Counted from the stretch's first letter, positions 7,957-14,836 are shown. The stretch is DNA of 19,915 nt from an uncultured Faecalibacterium sp. (GCA_934553285.1 CAKTFD010000033.1:1-19915); one strand, 5' to 3'. Translations and numbers: made by a program. The notes: generated by a model from the letters alone, not told the origin.

Positions 7957-8505
7957 ATGAGTATGAATGATGACGTCAAGGCCGTTCTGGTCAGCGAGGA
8001 AGCACTGAAAGCCAAGGTGGCGGAGCTGGGTGCCCAGATCAGCCGGGATTACGCCGGTAAAAACCTTGTGCTGGTGTCCATCCTCAAAGGCTCGGTGGTC
8101 TTTATGGCCGACCTGATGCGGGCTGTGAGCATCCCCTGCAGCATCGACTTTATGGTCGTGTCCAGCTACGGCGGCGGCAACACCACCACCAGCGGCCTGG
8201 TCAAGATCATCAAGGATCTGGACGGCGATCTGTCCGGCAAGGATGTGCTGATCGTGGAGGATATCCTGGATACGGGCGTCACCCTGTCCAACCTGGTGCC
8301 CATGCTCAAGATGCGCAACCCGAACTCGGTCAGGATCTGCACCATCCTGGATAAGCCCAGCCGCCGCAAGGCCGACATCCAGCCGGATTACGAGGGCTTC
8401 CAGGTGCCGGATGAGTTTGTGGTGGGCTATGGCCTGGACTATGACGAAAAATACCGCAACCTGCCCTATATCGGCGTGCTGAAACCGGAGATCTACACGA
8501 AGTAA
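7957..8505 (+). CDS. hpt: Hypoxanthine(-guanine) phosphoribosyltransferase
   Basis: Hpt salvages hypoxanthine and guanine by attaching them to PRPP, giving IMP and GMP. The 182-residue length matches the family. It has the LVLVSILKGSVVFMADL segment near the N-terminus, the flexible-loop Ser-Tyr in VVSSYGGG, and the PRPP-binding signature LIVEDILDTGVTL with the acidic pair E101-D102. The C-terminal DEFVVGYGLDYDEKYRNLPYIG is characteristic of Hpt. The ATG at 7957 follows AGGAGG (7942-7947), which begins inside the TAG stop of tilS, so expression is probably coupled. A second ATG at 7963 is less well spaced. The tilS-hpt-ftsH order is conserved in Firmicutes. A homologue of this family can bind FtsH and be (p)ppGpp-regulated, but nothing here tests that. 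Confidence 0.95.
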   Translation: MSMNDDVKAVLVSEEALKAKVAELGAQISRDYAGKNLVLVSILKGSVVFMADLMRAVSIPCSIDFMVVSSYGGGNTTTSGLVKIIKDLDGDLSGKDVLIVEDILDTGVTLSNLVPMLKMRNPNSVRICTILDKPSRRKADIQPDYEGFQVPDEFVVGYGLDYDEKYRNLPYIGVLKPEIYTK

Positions 8506-8522
8506 CGTGTATATTATATAAA
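8492..8522 (+). promoter_or_regulatory. Possible promoter for ftsH
   Basis: An AT-rich burst (8508-8524) follows the hpt stop. Candidate boxes are TCTACA (8492-8497) with TATATA 17 nt downstream (8515-8520) or TATAAA (8517-8522, 19 nt spacing). Both pairings are imperfect, so ftsH may also rely on read-through from hpt. Confidence 0.4.
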
Positions 8523-8545
8523 ATCCAGAACTGGAGTTGATTTTT

Positions 8546-10660
8546 TTGCAATCGAAAAGACCCCGCTTTAATCCGCTGGTGCTGGCCATCGTGCTGGCAG
8601 CGGTGCTGATGGTGTGGTCGGTGCTGGGCGGCACCGGCGGCAGTACCGGCAGTTCCTCCATGGCATATTCCACGGTGGTACACTATTTTGAGAGCAACCA
8701 GGTCACCAAGTTCTCGCTGGATCTGAATACCGGCGTGATCACCCTGACCTTGAAGGAAGGCGCCCAGGCACTGCCGGATGCCACCGAGCAGAGCACCACC
8801 CAGTCCACGGGCGGGCTGCTGTCCGGTATGCTGTCCTCCTCGGCACCTACCGGGGTGACCAAGAACAACGATGGCACCGAAACGGTGAGCTATAAGCTGC
8901 CTTACGCCCGGATGTTCGTGGATCATGTGTCGGACTACATCGCCCAGTACGATGCAGCCAACCCCGATGCCCCCATGGTATACGACTATGTGCCGGCAAA
9001 GGAGAGCATCCCCTGGATGGAGATCCTGTTCTACCTGGCCATGCTGGGCTGCACCGGATTCCTGCTGTTCTCCATGATGCGCGGCGGTGCCGGTGGCGGC
9101 GGCATCATGAACGTAGGCAAGGCCAAGGTAAAGGACGAGCACGAGAACAAAAAGACTGCCACCTTTGCCGATGTGGCCGGTGAGGACGAGGAAAAAGAGG
9201 AACTTAAGGAAGTTGTGGAGTTCCTCAAAAGCCCGGAAAAGTTCAATACCCTGGGCGCCCGCATCCCCCATGGCGTGCTGCTGGTAGGCCCTCCGGGCAC
9301 CGGCAAGACCCTGCTGGCCCGTGCCTGCGCCGGTGAGGCCGGGGTGCCCTTCTACTCCATCTCCGGTTCCGACTTTGTGGAGATGTATGTCGGCGTGGGC
9401 GCATCCCGTGTGCGCGATCTGTTCGATAAGGCTAAAAAGTCCATGCCTTGCATCATCTTTATCGATGAGATCGATGCCGTGGGCCGCCAGCGCGGCGCAG
9501 GCCTGGGCGGCGGACACGATGAACGCGAGCAGACTTTGAACCAGCTGCTGGTGGAGATGGATGGCTTTGAAGCCAACGATGGCATCATCGTTATGGCGGC
9601 CACCAACCGTGCCGATATTCTGGATAAGGCGCTGCTGCGCCCCGGCCGCTTTGACCGCCAGGTCTGCGTGGGCCTGCCGGACGTCAAGGGCCGCGAGGAG
9701 ATCCTGAAAGTCCATACCAGAAACAAGCCGCTGGCACCGGATGTATCCCTTAAGGTCATCGCCCAGCGCACCGCCGGTTTTGCCGGTGCAGACCTGGAGA
9801 ACCTTGTCAACGAGGCCGCGCTGCTGGCTGCCCGCCGCAACCGCAAGGCCATTACCATGGAGGATATCGAGGAAGCCTCCATGAAGGTGATGGCAGGCCC
9901 CGAGAAGAAGAGCCGCGTGGTCACCCCGGAGGAGAAAAAGCTCACCGCCTACCACGAGGCAGGCCATGCGGTGGCGGGCTTCTACTGCAAGCACCACCCC
10001 CGTGTGCACGAGATCACTATCATCCCCCGTGGGCAGGCAGGCGGCTATACCATGTATCTGCCGGAGAAGGATCGCAGCTATGTGACCAAGGGCGAGATGT
10101 TCGAGGACATCGTGTCCAGCCTGGGCGGCCGTGTGGCCGAGCAGCTGATCCTGGAGGATATCTCTACCGGTGCTTCCAACGACCTGCAGCAGGCCACCAA
10201 CATCGCCCGCCAGATGATCACCCGCTACGGCTTCTCCGAGCGTCTTGGCCCCGTAGTGTACGGTACCTCGCAGGAGGAGACCTTCCTGGGCCGTGACTTC
10301 GGCCAGGGCAAGGGCTACAGCGAGACCACCGCTGCCGAGATCGACGGCGAGATGCGGGATATCATTGACGAAGCCTACGAGACCTGCCGCCGCACCCTGA
10401 CCGAGCACATCGACCAGCTGCATGCGCTGGCCAAAGCGCTGATGGAGCGCGAAAAGCTCAACGAGCAGCAGTTCAACACCATCATGGCCGGCGGCACCCT
10501 GCCTCCCTGTGAGGACGAGGAACCCGCCCCGGAACAGCCCGGCCAGACCGTGCAGCCCGCAGAGCCTGCGGAGACCGCCGAGCAGGCCGAACCTGCCGAG
10601 CAGGCCGAAACTGCCCAGCCGGAAGCGCCGGAACAGGATGCCCCGGAGCAGCAGGACTGA
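8546..10660 (+). CDS. ftsH: ATP-dependent zinc metalloprotease FtsH
   Basis: FtsH is a membrane-bound hexameric AAA+ protease that extracts and degrades membrane and regulatory proteins. The protein has an N-terminal helix (about 9-28), an extracytoplasmic domain, and a second helix (158-178). The AAA module has Walker A GPPGTGKT (248-255), Walker B IIFIDEID (D307-E308), and the second region of homology ATNRAD...RPGRFDR. The protease has HEAGH (H470, E471, H474) and a third zinc ligand in ASNDL (D546). I chose TTG at 8546 because TGGAG (8532-8536) is 9 nt upstream; TTG at 8537 directly abuts that site and would add three residues. At 704 residues it is longer than usual because of an acidic tail (about 653-704) rich in Glu, Pro, Ala and Gln with EPAEQAE-like repeats. 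Function is secure; the tail's role is unknown. Confidence 0.96.
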   Translation: MQSKRPRFNPLVLAIVLAAVLMVWSVLGGTGGSTGSSSMAYSTVVHYFESNQVTKFSLDLNTGVITLTLKEGAQALPDATEQSTTQSTGGLLSGMLSSSAPTGVTKNNDGTETVSYKLPYARMFVDHVSDYIAQYDAANPDAPMVYDYVPAKESIPWMEILFYLAMLGCTGFLLFSMMRGGAGGGGIMNVGKAKVKDEHENKKTATFADVAGEDEEKEELKEVVEFLKSPEKFNTLGARIPHGVLLVGPPGTGKTLLARACAGEAGVPFYSISGSDFVEMYVGVGASRVRDLFDKAKKSMPCIIFIDEIDAVGRQRGAGLGGGHDEREQTLNQLLVEMDGFEANDGIIVMAATNRADILDKALLRPGRFDRQVCVGLPDVKGREEILKVHTRNKPLAPDVSLKVIAQRTAGFAGADLENLVNEAALLAARRNRKAITMEDIEEASMKVMAGPEKKSRVVTPEEKKLTAYHEAGHAVAGFYCKHHPRVHEITIIPRGQAGGYTMYLPEKDRSYVTKGEMFEDIVSSLGGRVAEQLILEDISTGASNDLQQATNIARQMITRYGFSERLGPVVYGTSQEETFLGRDFGQGKGYSETTAAEIDGEMRDIIDEAYETCRRTLTEHIDQLHALAKALMEREKLNEQQFNTIMAGGTLPPCEDEEPAPEQPGQTVQPAEPAETAEQAEPAEQAETAQPEAPEQDAPEQQD

Positions 10661-10687
10661 TCTTTTTTGAGGAAAGGAGCGAGCATC

Positions 10688-11734
10688 GTGGAGGAAAATT
10701 TTAACCCGGTCGCACAGACCCGTGCCAACTACTACACGCCCGGCAGTCCGGTGCAGTTCGTCTGCGTGGAGCTGCTCAAGGGTGATACCAGCGGCGAGCA
10801 CGCGGTCTGCCTGACCTTCAAGAATATTTCCCGCGTGACCCTGACGGCGCTGGAGATCCACTTCAAGTGCAAGGGCGTAGACGGTGTGATCCTGTGTGAG
10901 GATAAGTTCGAGTACCGGGACCTGGAAGTAAAGCCCGGCGAGCTGTTCGGCCAGGATGATGCCGTGTTTATCACGGCCAAGGCCATCACCAGCGTGGATG
11001 TTTCGCTGTGCAACGTGTACAACGGCAAGCGGGTGGTGCATCTGGATGGCATAAAGCGGGTGCGCCTGCCTGCGCCCCGCCGCCTGGCACCGGAGCTGGA
11101 AAAGGCGCTGGAAGCCCGCATGGGCCGCACCGGCCTGAAATACCAGCCCCAGGTGTTTGAAAACGGCTGGTACTGCGCCTGCGGTGCCTTCCACCCCACG
11201 GAGGAGGACACCGTGTACTGCTCGGAGTGCGGCTGCGACCGCATCCTGCTACAGAATGCCCTGAACACCCTGCTGCAGCCCGCTGCACCGGCGGAGGATA
11301 TGGATACACCGCTCACAGCACCCGCCGCACCGGCTGCGGCAGAGGAGCCTACCCGCATCGTGGGGGCAGCCCCGGCAGCACCGGCAGTTCCGGCAGAGGA
11401 ACCGACCCGAGTGATGGGGGCCACGGCTTATGAGCAGCCCAAGGCAGCCCCTGCGGCCCCTGTTGCAGAGCCTACCCGGGTACTGGATGCTCCCACCCGG
11501 GCCAAGTTCCCGGGCAGCGCCGCAGCAGACGAGGGGACCCGTGTGATCCCTGCCGCCGTCCGCCGCCCGGAACCGGCTCCGGTACGGCAGCCGGAACCCG
11601 TGGAGGAGGAAGAGTACGAGGACAGCCGGGACAGCGTGGCCGAAGCGCTGATCCGCTGGGTGCCGCCTATCACGGCGATCCTGTGCGCAGTCATTGCACT
11701 GTGCGGCTTTGTGTACTATCAGTTCGTCCTGTAA
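10688..11734 (+). CDS. Tail-anchored zinc-ribbon protein of unknown function
   Basis: I do not recognise this as a named gene. The 348-residue product has four parts. Residues 1-130 look like a beta-rich domain (CLTFKNISRVTLTALEIHFKC, then VFITAKAITSVDVSLCNVYNG). A zinc ribbon follows with C163-x-C165 and C178-x2-C181, plus C183. A Pro/Ala-rich linker (about 195-310) repeats E-P-T-R-hydrophobic with threonines at 222, 240, 263, 270 and 284. One membrane helix (about 325-346) ends the chain after an acidic EEEEYED patch. The N-terminus lacks a signal peptide, so most of the protein should be cytoplasmic and tail-anchored. GTG at 10688 was chosen because AAGGAG (10674-10679) is 8 nt upstream; the frame opens at TTG 10667, but that would place the ribosome site inside the gene. 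It lies 27 nt after ftsH and is probably co-transcribed. A role with membrane proteins or FtsH is only inference. Confidence 0.85.
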   Translation: MEENFNPVAQTRANYYTPGSPVQFVCVELLKGDTSGEHAVCLTFKNISRVTLTALEIHFKCKGVDGVILCEDKFEYRDLEVKPGELFGQDDAVFITAKAITSVDVSLCNVYNGKRVVHLDGIKRVRLPAPRRLAPELEKALEARMGRTGLKYQPQVFENGWYCACGAFHPTEEDTVYCSECGCDRILLQNALNTLLQPAAPAEDMDTPLTAPAAPAAAEEPTRIVGAAPAAPAVPAEEPTRVMGATAYEQPKAAPAAPVAEPTRVLDAPTRAKFPGSAAADEGTRVIPAAVRRPEPAPVRQPEPVEEEEYEDSRDSVAEALIRWVPPITAILCAVIALCGFVYYQFVL

Positions 11735-11748
11735 AAAGAGGTTATCCC

Positions 11749-11781
11749 GGCGGAGGGGGCAGCGTGCCTTCTCCGCCTTTT
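11749..11781 (+). terminator. Intrinsic terminator or attenuator between the two tail-anchored genes
   Basis: A 12-bp stem with two G-T pairs (11749-11760 / 11766-11777) and a 5-nt loop is followed by TTTT. It lies just after the zinc-ribbon gene and 16 nt before the ribosome-binding site of the next gene. No promoter is visible in the remaining space, so partial read-through is likely. Confidence 0.65.
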
Positions 11782-11809
11782 GCGTGCACTGCACAGAAAG
11801 GATCCCCCT

Positions 11810-12610
11810 ATGCCCGAGGAAGCTCTACAAGTTGCGTTTGAGATCAAGACCGCCTGCGATGAGATCAGCCGCCGTCTGCTGCGCTGGCACTGGGAACATA
11901 AGCCCGGTGCGCACAGCCTGGATGCCCTGCTGGAACATATCGACCGGCGCAGGCAGGAAAGCCCGGATTACTACGACCGTATGCCGGACCTGACCGGCAA
12001 GACCAGCTGGCAGCAGCTGGATACCACCCTGTGTATGCGGGTGCTGCTGGACCCGGAAACCGATGCCGCCCGCCCGCTGGACCTGCTGGGCAGCACGGCG
12101 CACCCTGCTGCCGCCCGGCACGCCTGCAACGCGGTCCGCACCGCCCGCAACGAAGCCGCCCATGCGGCAGTGCCTGCGGATGGCGCGCAGGCAGCACTGC
12201 TGTTCAATGAGGCAGTGGAGGCGCTGGAAGATGGCTATGCCGGCTCCGCCTTTAAGGAAAACGAGCTGGCGCAGTATTACCGCCAGGCCGAAGCCTTTTT
12301 GGACCGCTGCAGCGCGTCAAAACCCCTGCGCGCACGGCAGAGCAGCCCGGATGCCGCAGAACAGCGGGCAAAGCCTGCAGCCCGCAGCAAGCCCCGCAAT
12401 ACCCAGACCAACCGCAGCACCAAAAGCACTGCCGCCCGGCAGACCACAGCAGACCGCAGCCGCAGCACCGGTACCAGACAGAACCGCAGCAGCACAAACC
12501 GCCGCAAAAAGCAGCAGGCAGCTGCCGAGCGCAAGGTGGTGTTCGGCATCATTCTGGCGGCGCTGGTGCTGGGGCTGGCGGCCCGGGCACTGAGCATGGG
12601 AGTGCTGTGA
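11810..12610 (+). CDS. Tail-anchored protein with HEPN-like (Swt1-type) domain, function unknown
   Basis: No named family is certain. The 266-residue product has a helical N-terminal domain (1-165), a strongly basic Ser/Thr/Arg-rich linker (about 170-240) and one C-terminal membrane helix (about 243-262), so it should be cytoplasmic and tail-anchored. Within the helical domain, TARNEAAHA gives R113-N114-x3-H118, the catalytic-type motif of HEPN RNases, and the preceding TSWQQLDTTLCMRVLL stretch recalls Swt1-type HEPN domains, which occur in RNA-targeting and defence proteins. This is pattern recognition, not a search result; a non-catalytic helical fold with a chance motif remains possible. 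ATG at 11810 follows AAAGGA (11797-11802). It lies 75 nt after the zinc-ribbon gene, with a terminator-like hairpin between, and both share the same architecture, suggesting a functional pair. Confidence 0.75.
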   Translation: MPEEALQVAFEIKTACDEISRRLLRWHWEHKPGAHSLDALLEHIDRRRQESPDYYDRMPDLTGKTSWQQLDTTLCMRVLLDPETDAARPLDLLGSTAHPAAARHACNAVRTARNEAAHAAVPADGAQAALLFNEAVEALEDGYAGSAFKENELAQYYRQAEAFLDRCSASKPLRARQSSPDAAEQRAKPAARSKPRNTQTNRSTKSTAARQTTADRSRSTGTRQNRSSTNRRKKQQAAAERKVVFGIILAALVLGLAARALSMGVL

Positions 12611-12723
12611 AAGTAACAGCGTTTGCAAAACTGGTGGTAAAGCAGAAAGCAAAACAGCCCGGGCTATACAAAATTACCAAAAAAGCGGCGGGCCTGCCCG
12701 GAGAAAAACGGCCATTGCACCTC
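12611..12723 (+). other. Intergenic stretch before the lacI-family gene
   Basis: No gene is visible. It contains the palindromes TTTGCAAA (12622-12629) and AGCCCGGGCT (12656-12665), and an inverted repeat CGGGC-CT-GCCCG (12689-12700). None is followed by a T-run, so no clear terminator ends the upstream operon. Confidence 0.5.
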
Positions 12724-12752
12724 TTGCGGGAAAGGTGAAATCGATTTATAAT
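12724..12752 (+). promoter_or_regulatory. Promoter of the LacI-family regulator gene
   Basis: TTGCGG (12724-12729) and a perfect TATAAT (12747-12752) are separated by 17 nt. The expected start near 12759 falls inside the operator described next. Confidence 0.85.
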
Positions 12753-12757
12753 AAGTA

Positions 12758-12771
12758 TGAAAACGTTTACA
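12758..12771 (+). promoter_or_regulatory. cre/LacI-family operator on the transcription start site
   Basis: TGAAAACGTTTACA matches the catabolite-responsive element consensus TGWAANCGNTNWCA at every defined position and has the central CG of LacI-family operators. It starts 6 nt after the -10 box, where binding would block initiation. It could serve CcpA, autoregulation by the adjacent gene product, or both. Confidence 0.8.
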
Positions 12772-12807
12772 CCAACCCACCGGAGAGGGAACGGAGAAGA
12801 AAACCCC

Positions 12808-13800
12808 ATGACCATCAGTGATATTGCAAAACTGGCAGGTGTTTCCAACGCGGCGGTCAGCCGGTATCTGAACGGCGGCCCCCTGAGTGAGCAGAAGCGC
12901 AATGCCATCCACGCTGTGGTGGAGCAGACCGGCTACCGCCCGGATACTGCAGCCCAGACCCTGCGCACCGGCAAGGTGCGGCAGGTGGGGGTGATCGTGC
13001 CCAGCATCAGTTCACAGTCGGTAGGGCAGATCACCAGCGGGATCGCGGCCGAGCTGACGGCAAACCGCTACCTGATGCTGCTGGCGAATACCGAGCTGGA
13101 CGAGCAGCAGGAACTGGAATACTTTGCCGCCCTGCAGCACAACCATGTGGCGGGCATCATCCTGCTGGGGTACGATAGCAGCCCGCAGCTGGAAAAGGTG
13201 CTCAAAAGCTGCCGTGTGCCGGTGGTGGTCACAGGGCAGCGCATGGCGGATGTGCCCTGCGTATATAACGACGACCGTTCTGCCGCCCGGGATCTGACCC
13301 GGAAGATGCTGGAACATGGCCGCAGAAATATCGTGTACATCGGCGGCAGCGAGCGGGATGCCGCTACCGGCATCGCCCGCCGTCAGGGCGTGCAGGATGC
13401 GCTGGCGGAAGCCGGGCTGAACGCGGACGGGCTGCCCCGGGCGTGCTGCGCCGCCTTTACGATGGAGGAGGGCCAGCGCTGTATGCAGGAGCTGCTGCTC
13501 TGCTGCCCGCAGCTGGACGGCGTGGTCTGCGTAACGGATACCGTGGCCTTTGGTGCCCTGCAGGTGCTGCGCACCGCCGGGCGCATGGTGGGGCAGGATG
13601 TTGGCCTGGCCGGCATCGGGGACAACTGGGTCGGCAAGGTGGTACAACCCGGCCTGACTACCATCCGCTTTTACCAGAAGCAGGTAGGGGAGGAAGCTGC
13701 CCGGATGCTGCTGCAGATGCTGGAGCATCCCGAGCAGGAAACGGCACCGGTGCGCCAGACCACCCTGGGCTATACGCTGGTGGAGCGCGGCTCACTGTAA
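12808..13800 (+). CDS. LacI/GalR-family transcriptional repressor, ScrR-like
   Basis: This is a sugar-sensing DNA-binding regulator. The 330-residue length fits the family. The N-terminal helix-turn-helix (residues 2-21, ISDIAKLAGVSNAAVSRYLNG) is followed by the hinge region TGYRPDTAAQTLRTGK. The periplasmic-binding-protein-like effector domain contains GVIVPSIS, NHVAGIILLGYDS, YIGGSERD and the C-terminal GLAGIGDNWVGKVVQPGLTTI. The SRYLNGGPLS and LRTGK stretches recall sucrose-type ScrR/MsmR regulators, but no sugar transporter or glycosidase lies in the window, so the inducer is unknown. ATG at 12808 was chosen because the protein then starts at the helix-turn-helix and GGAG (12793-12796) lies upstream; the in-frame ATG at 12757 overlaps the promoter start. 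The operator over its own promoter implies autoregulation. A HAD hydrolase follows 16 nt downstream, likely in the same operon. Confidence 0.9.
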   Translation: MTISDIAKLAGVSNAAVSRYLNGGPLSEQKRNAIHAVVEQTGYRPDTAAQTLRTGKVRQVGVIVPSISSQSVGQITSGIAAELTANRYLMLLANTELDEQQELEYFAALQHNHVAGIILLGYDSSPQLEKVLKSCRVPVVVTGQRMADVPCVYNDDRSAARDLTRKMLEHGRRNIVYIGGSERDAATGIARRQGVQDALAEAGLNADGLPRACCAAFTMEEGQRCMQELLLCCPQLDGVVCVTDTVAFGALQVLRTAGRMVGQDVGLAGIGDNWVGKVVQPGLTTIRFYQKQVGEEAARMLLQMLEHPEQETAPVRQTTLGYTLVERGSL

Positions 13801-13816
13801 AGACAAAGAGGAACAA

Positions 13817-14659
13817 ATGGAACAAAAACTGATTTTTCTGGATATCGATGGCACCCTGCTGCCGCCGGGCGAAATGCTGATACCGCACAGCGCGGTAGAA
13901 GCCCTGCACAAAGCCCGCGCCAACGGACACAAGCTGTTTCTGTGCACCGGGCGCAACCACCGCATGACCCAGCCTTTGCTGGAATACGGTTTTGATGGCG
14001 CAGTGTGCAGCGCAGGCGGCTATGTGTTCTGTGGGGATAAGGTGCTGGTGGATCTGCCCATGGAGCCGGAGCTGGCAAAGGGCGTATGCGATGCCATGGA
14101 GCGCCACGGTGTGGAGTGCACGCTGGAGGCGCGGGATGCTACCTATGGCAGCATGAAGATGATGGAGCGCTGGAGTTTTACCCACCGGGATGCAGGCCCG
14201 CTGAACAGCGAGGCCGCCCGCTGGCGCAAAGCCATGGAAGAGGGTATGACCATAAGCCCGCTGACCGAGTATAAGGGCGAGCCGCTGTATAAGATCGTGT
14301 TCATCGCGGAACATGCGCAGGACCTGGACGAAGCAAAACAGCTGTACGGAGACCGGTTCGTGTTCTGCGAGAGCAAACTGGACGAACTGGGCGGCAGCTT
14401 TGTAAATGGCGAGCTTATCAACCGCCGGTTTGATAAAGGCCGCGGCATCAAGGCCGTCTGCGATTATCTGGGCGTGCCGCTGCGCAGCAGCATCGGCTTT
14501 GGCGACAGCGACAACGACCTGCAGATGACCGATGTGGTCGGCATCAGCGTATGCATGGCCAACGGCTCCGAAAATCTGAAACAGCGCTGCGACCGCATTG
14601 CCCCCTCGGTGTACGAGGACGGCATTGCAAAGGAGTTTGCAGCCCTGGGGCTGATCTGA
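13817..14659 (+). CDS. Cof-type HAD-IIB family phosphatase
   Basis: HAD-IIB (Cof) enzymes dephosphorylate sugar phosphates, nucleotides or cofactors such as FMN and PLP; the substrate here cannot be told. The 280-residue protein has motif I LDIDGTLL (nucleophile D9, acid/base D11), motif II LCTGRN, the lysine of motif III in FDKGRGIK, and motif IV GDSDNDLQM (D230, D234). The C2-type cap domain lies between motifs II and III. The sequence looks complete. AGAGG (13807-13811) precedes the ATG. It follows the LacI-family gene by 16 nt and ends at a bidirectional terminator, so the two probably form one operon. A role in clearing a sugar phosphate linked to the regulator is plausible but untested. 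Confidence 0.9.
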   Translation: MEQKLIFLDIDGTLLPPGEMLIPHSAVEALHKARANGHKLFLCTGRNHRMTQPLLEYGFDGAVCSAGGYVFCGDKVLVDLPMEPELAKGVCDAMERHGVECTLEARDATYGSMKMMERWSFTHRDAGPLNSEAARWRKAMEEGMTISPLTEYKGEPLYKIVFIAEHAQDLDEAKQLYGDRFVFCESKLDELGGSFVNGELINRRFDKGRGIKAVCDYLGVPLRSSIGFGDSDNDLQMTDVVGISVCMANGSENLKQRCDRIAPSVYEDGIAKEFAALGLI

Positions 14660-14675
14660 AAAAATCACTTACAAC

Positions 14676-14718
14676 AAAAATGAGCGCTGCACGGTGTCGT
14701 GCGGCGCTCATTTTGTTT
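14676..14718. terminator. Bidirectional intrinsic terminator between HAD gene and pyk
   Basis: A 12-bp stem with one G-T pair (TGAGCGCTGCAC 14681-14692 / 14699-14710) has a 6-nt loop, with an A-run before it (14676-14680) and TTTTGTTT after it. It can end the plus-strand HAD transcript and the converging minus-strand pyk transcript. Confidence 0.85.
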
Positions 14719-14730
14719 GATGTGTTTATA

Positions 14731-14834
14731 GCAATTCAAATTTTAGGTTCTTTGTCAAATGTTTGGGGTCTAGAAAAATCCAGACCCCAAACATTGATTA
14801 TAGAACCATTATAGAACCTATTTTTGGAAATTGC
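14731..14834. repeat. AT-rich nested inverted repeat, possible miniature mobile element remnant
   Basis: A perfect 14-bp inverted repeat (14758-14771 / 14782-14795, 10-nt loop) forms the core. Extending outwards, 14746-14771 and 14782-14807 are 26-nt inverted copies matching at 21 positions, both starting GGTTCT. A further outer pair (GCAATT...TAGGTTCT, 14731-14751, versus 14813-14834) is imperfectly inverted. TTATAGAACC occurs twice in tandem (14798-14807, 14809-14818). Base composition contrasts sharply with the GC-rich neighbours. The ends faintly recall ISL3-type termini, from memory only. No clean target-site duplication is seen. Confidence 0.55.
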
Positions 14835-14836
14835 GA

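Noticed and set aside
8330..11194. 954-codon open frame on the minus strand across ftsH
   Set aside because: Antisense shadow of ftsH and its neighbours, with no recognisable domain and no ribosome-binding site argument.
12757..12807. Earlier ATG for the LacI-family gene
   Set aside because: It overlaps the predicted transcription start and operator and lacks a ribosome site; the helix-turn-helix starts right after ATG 12808.
14752..14757. TTGACA on the minus strand within the inverted-repeat block as a promoter
   Set aside because: A perfect -35 match, but no acceptable -10 lies at 16-18 nt spacing and there is no minus-strand gene downstream to drive.
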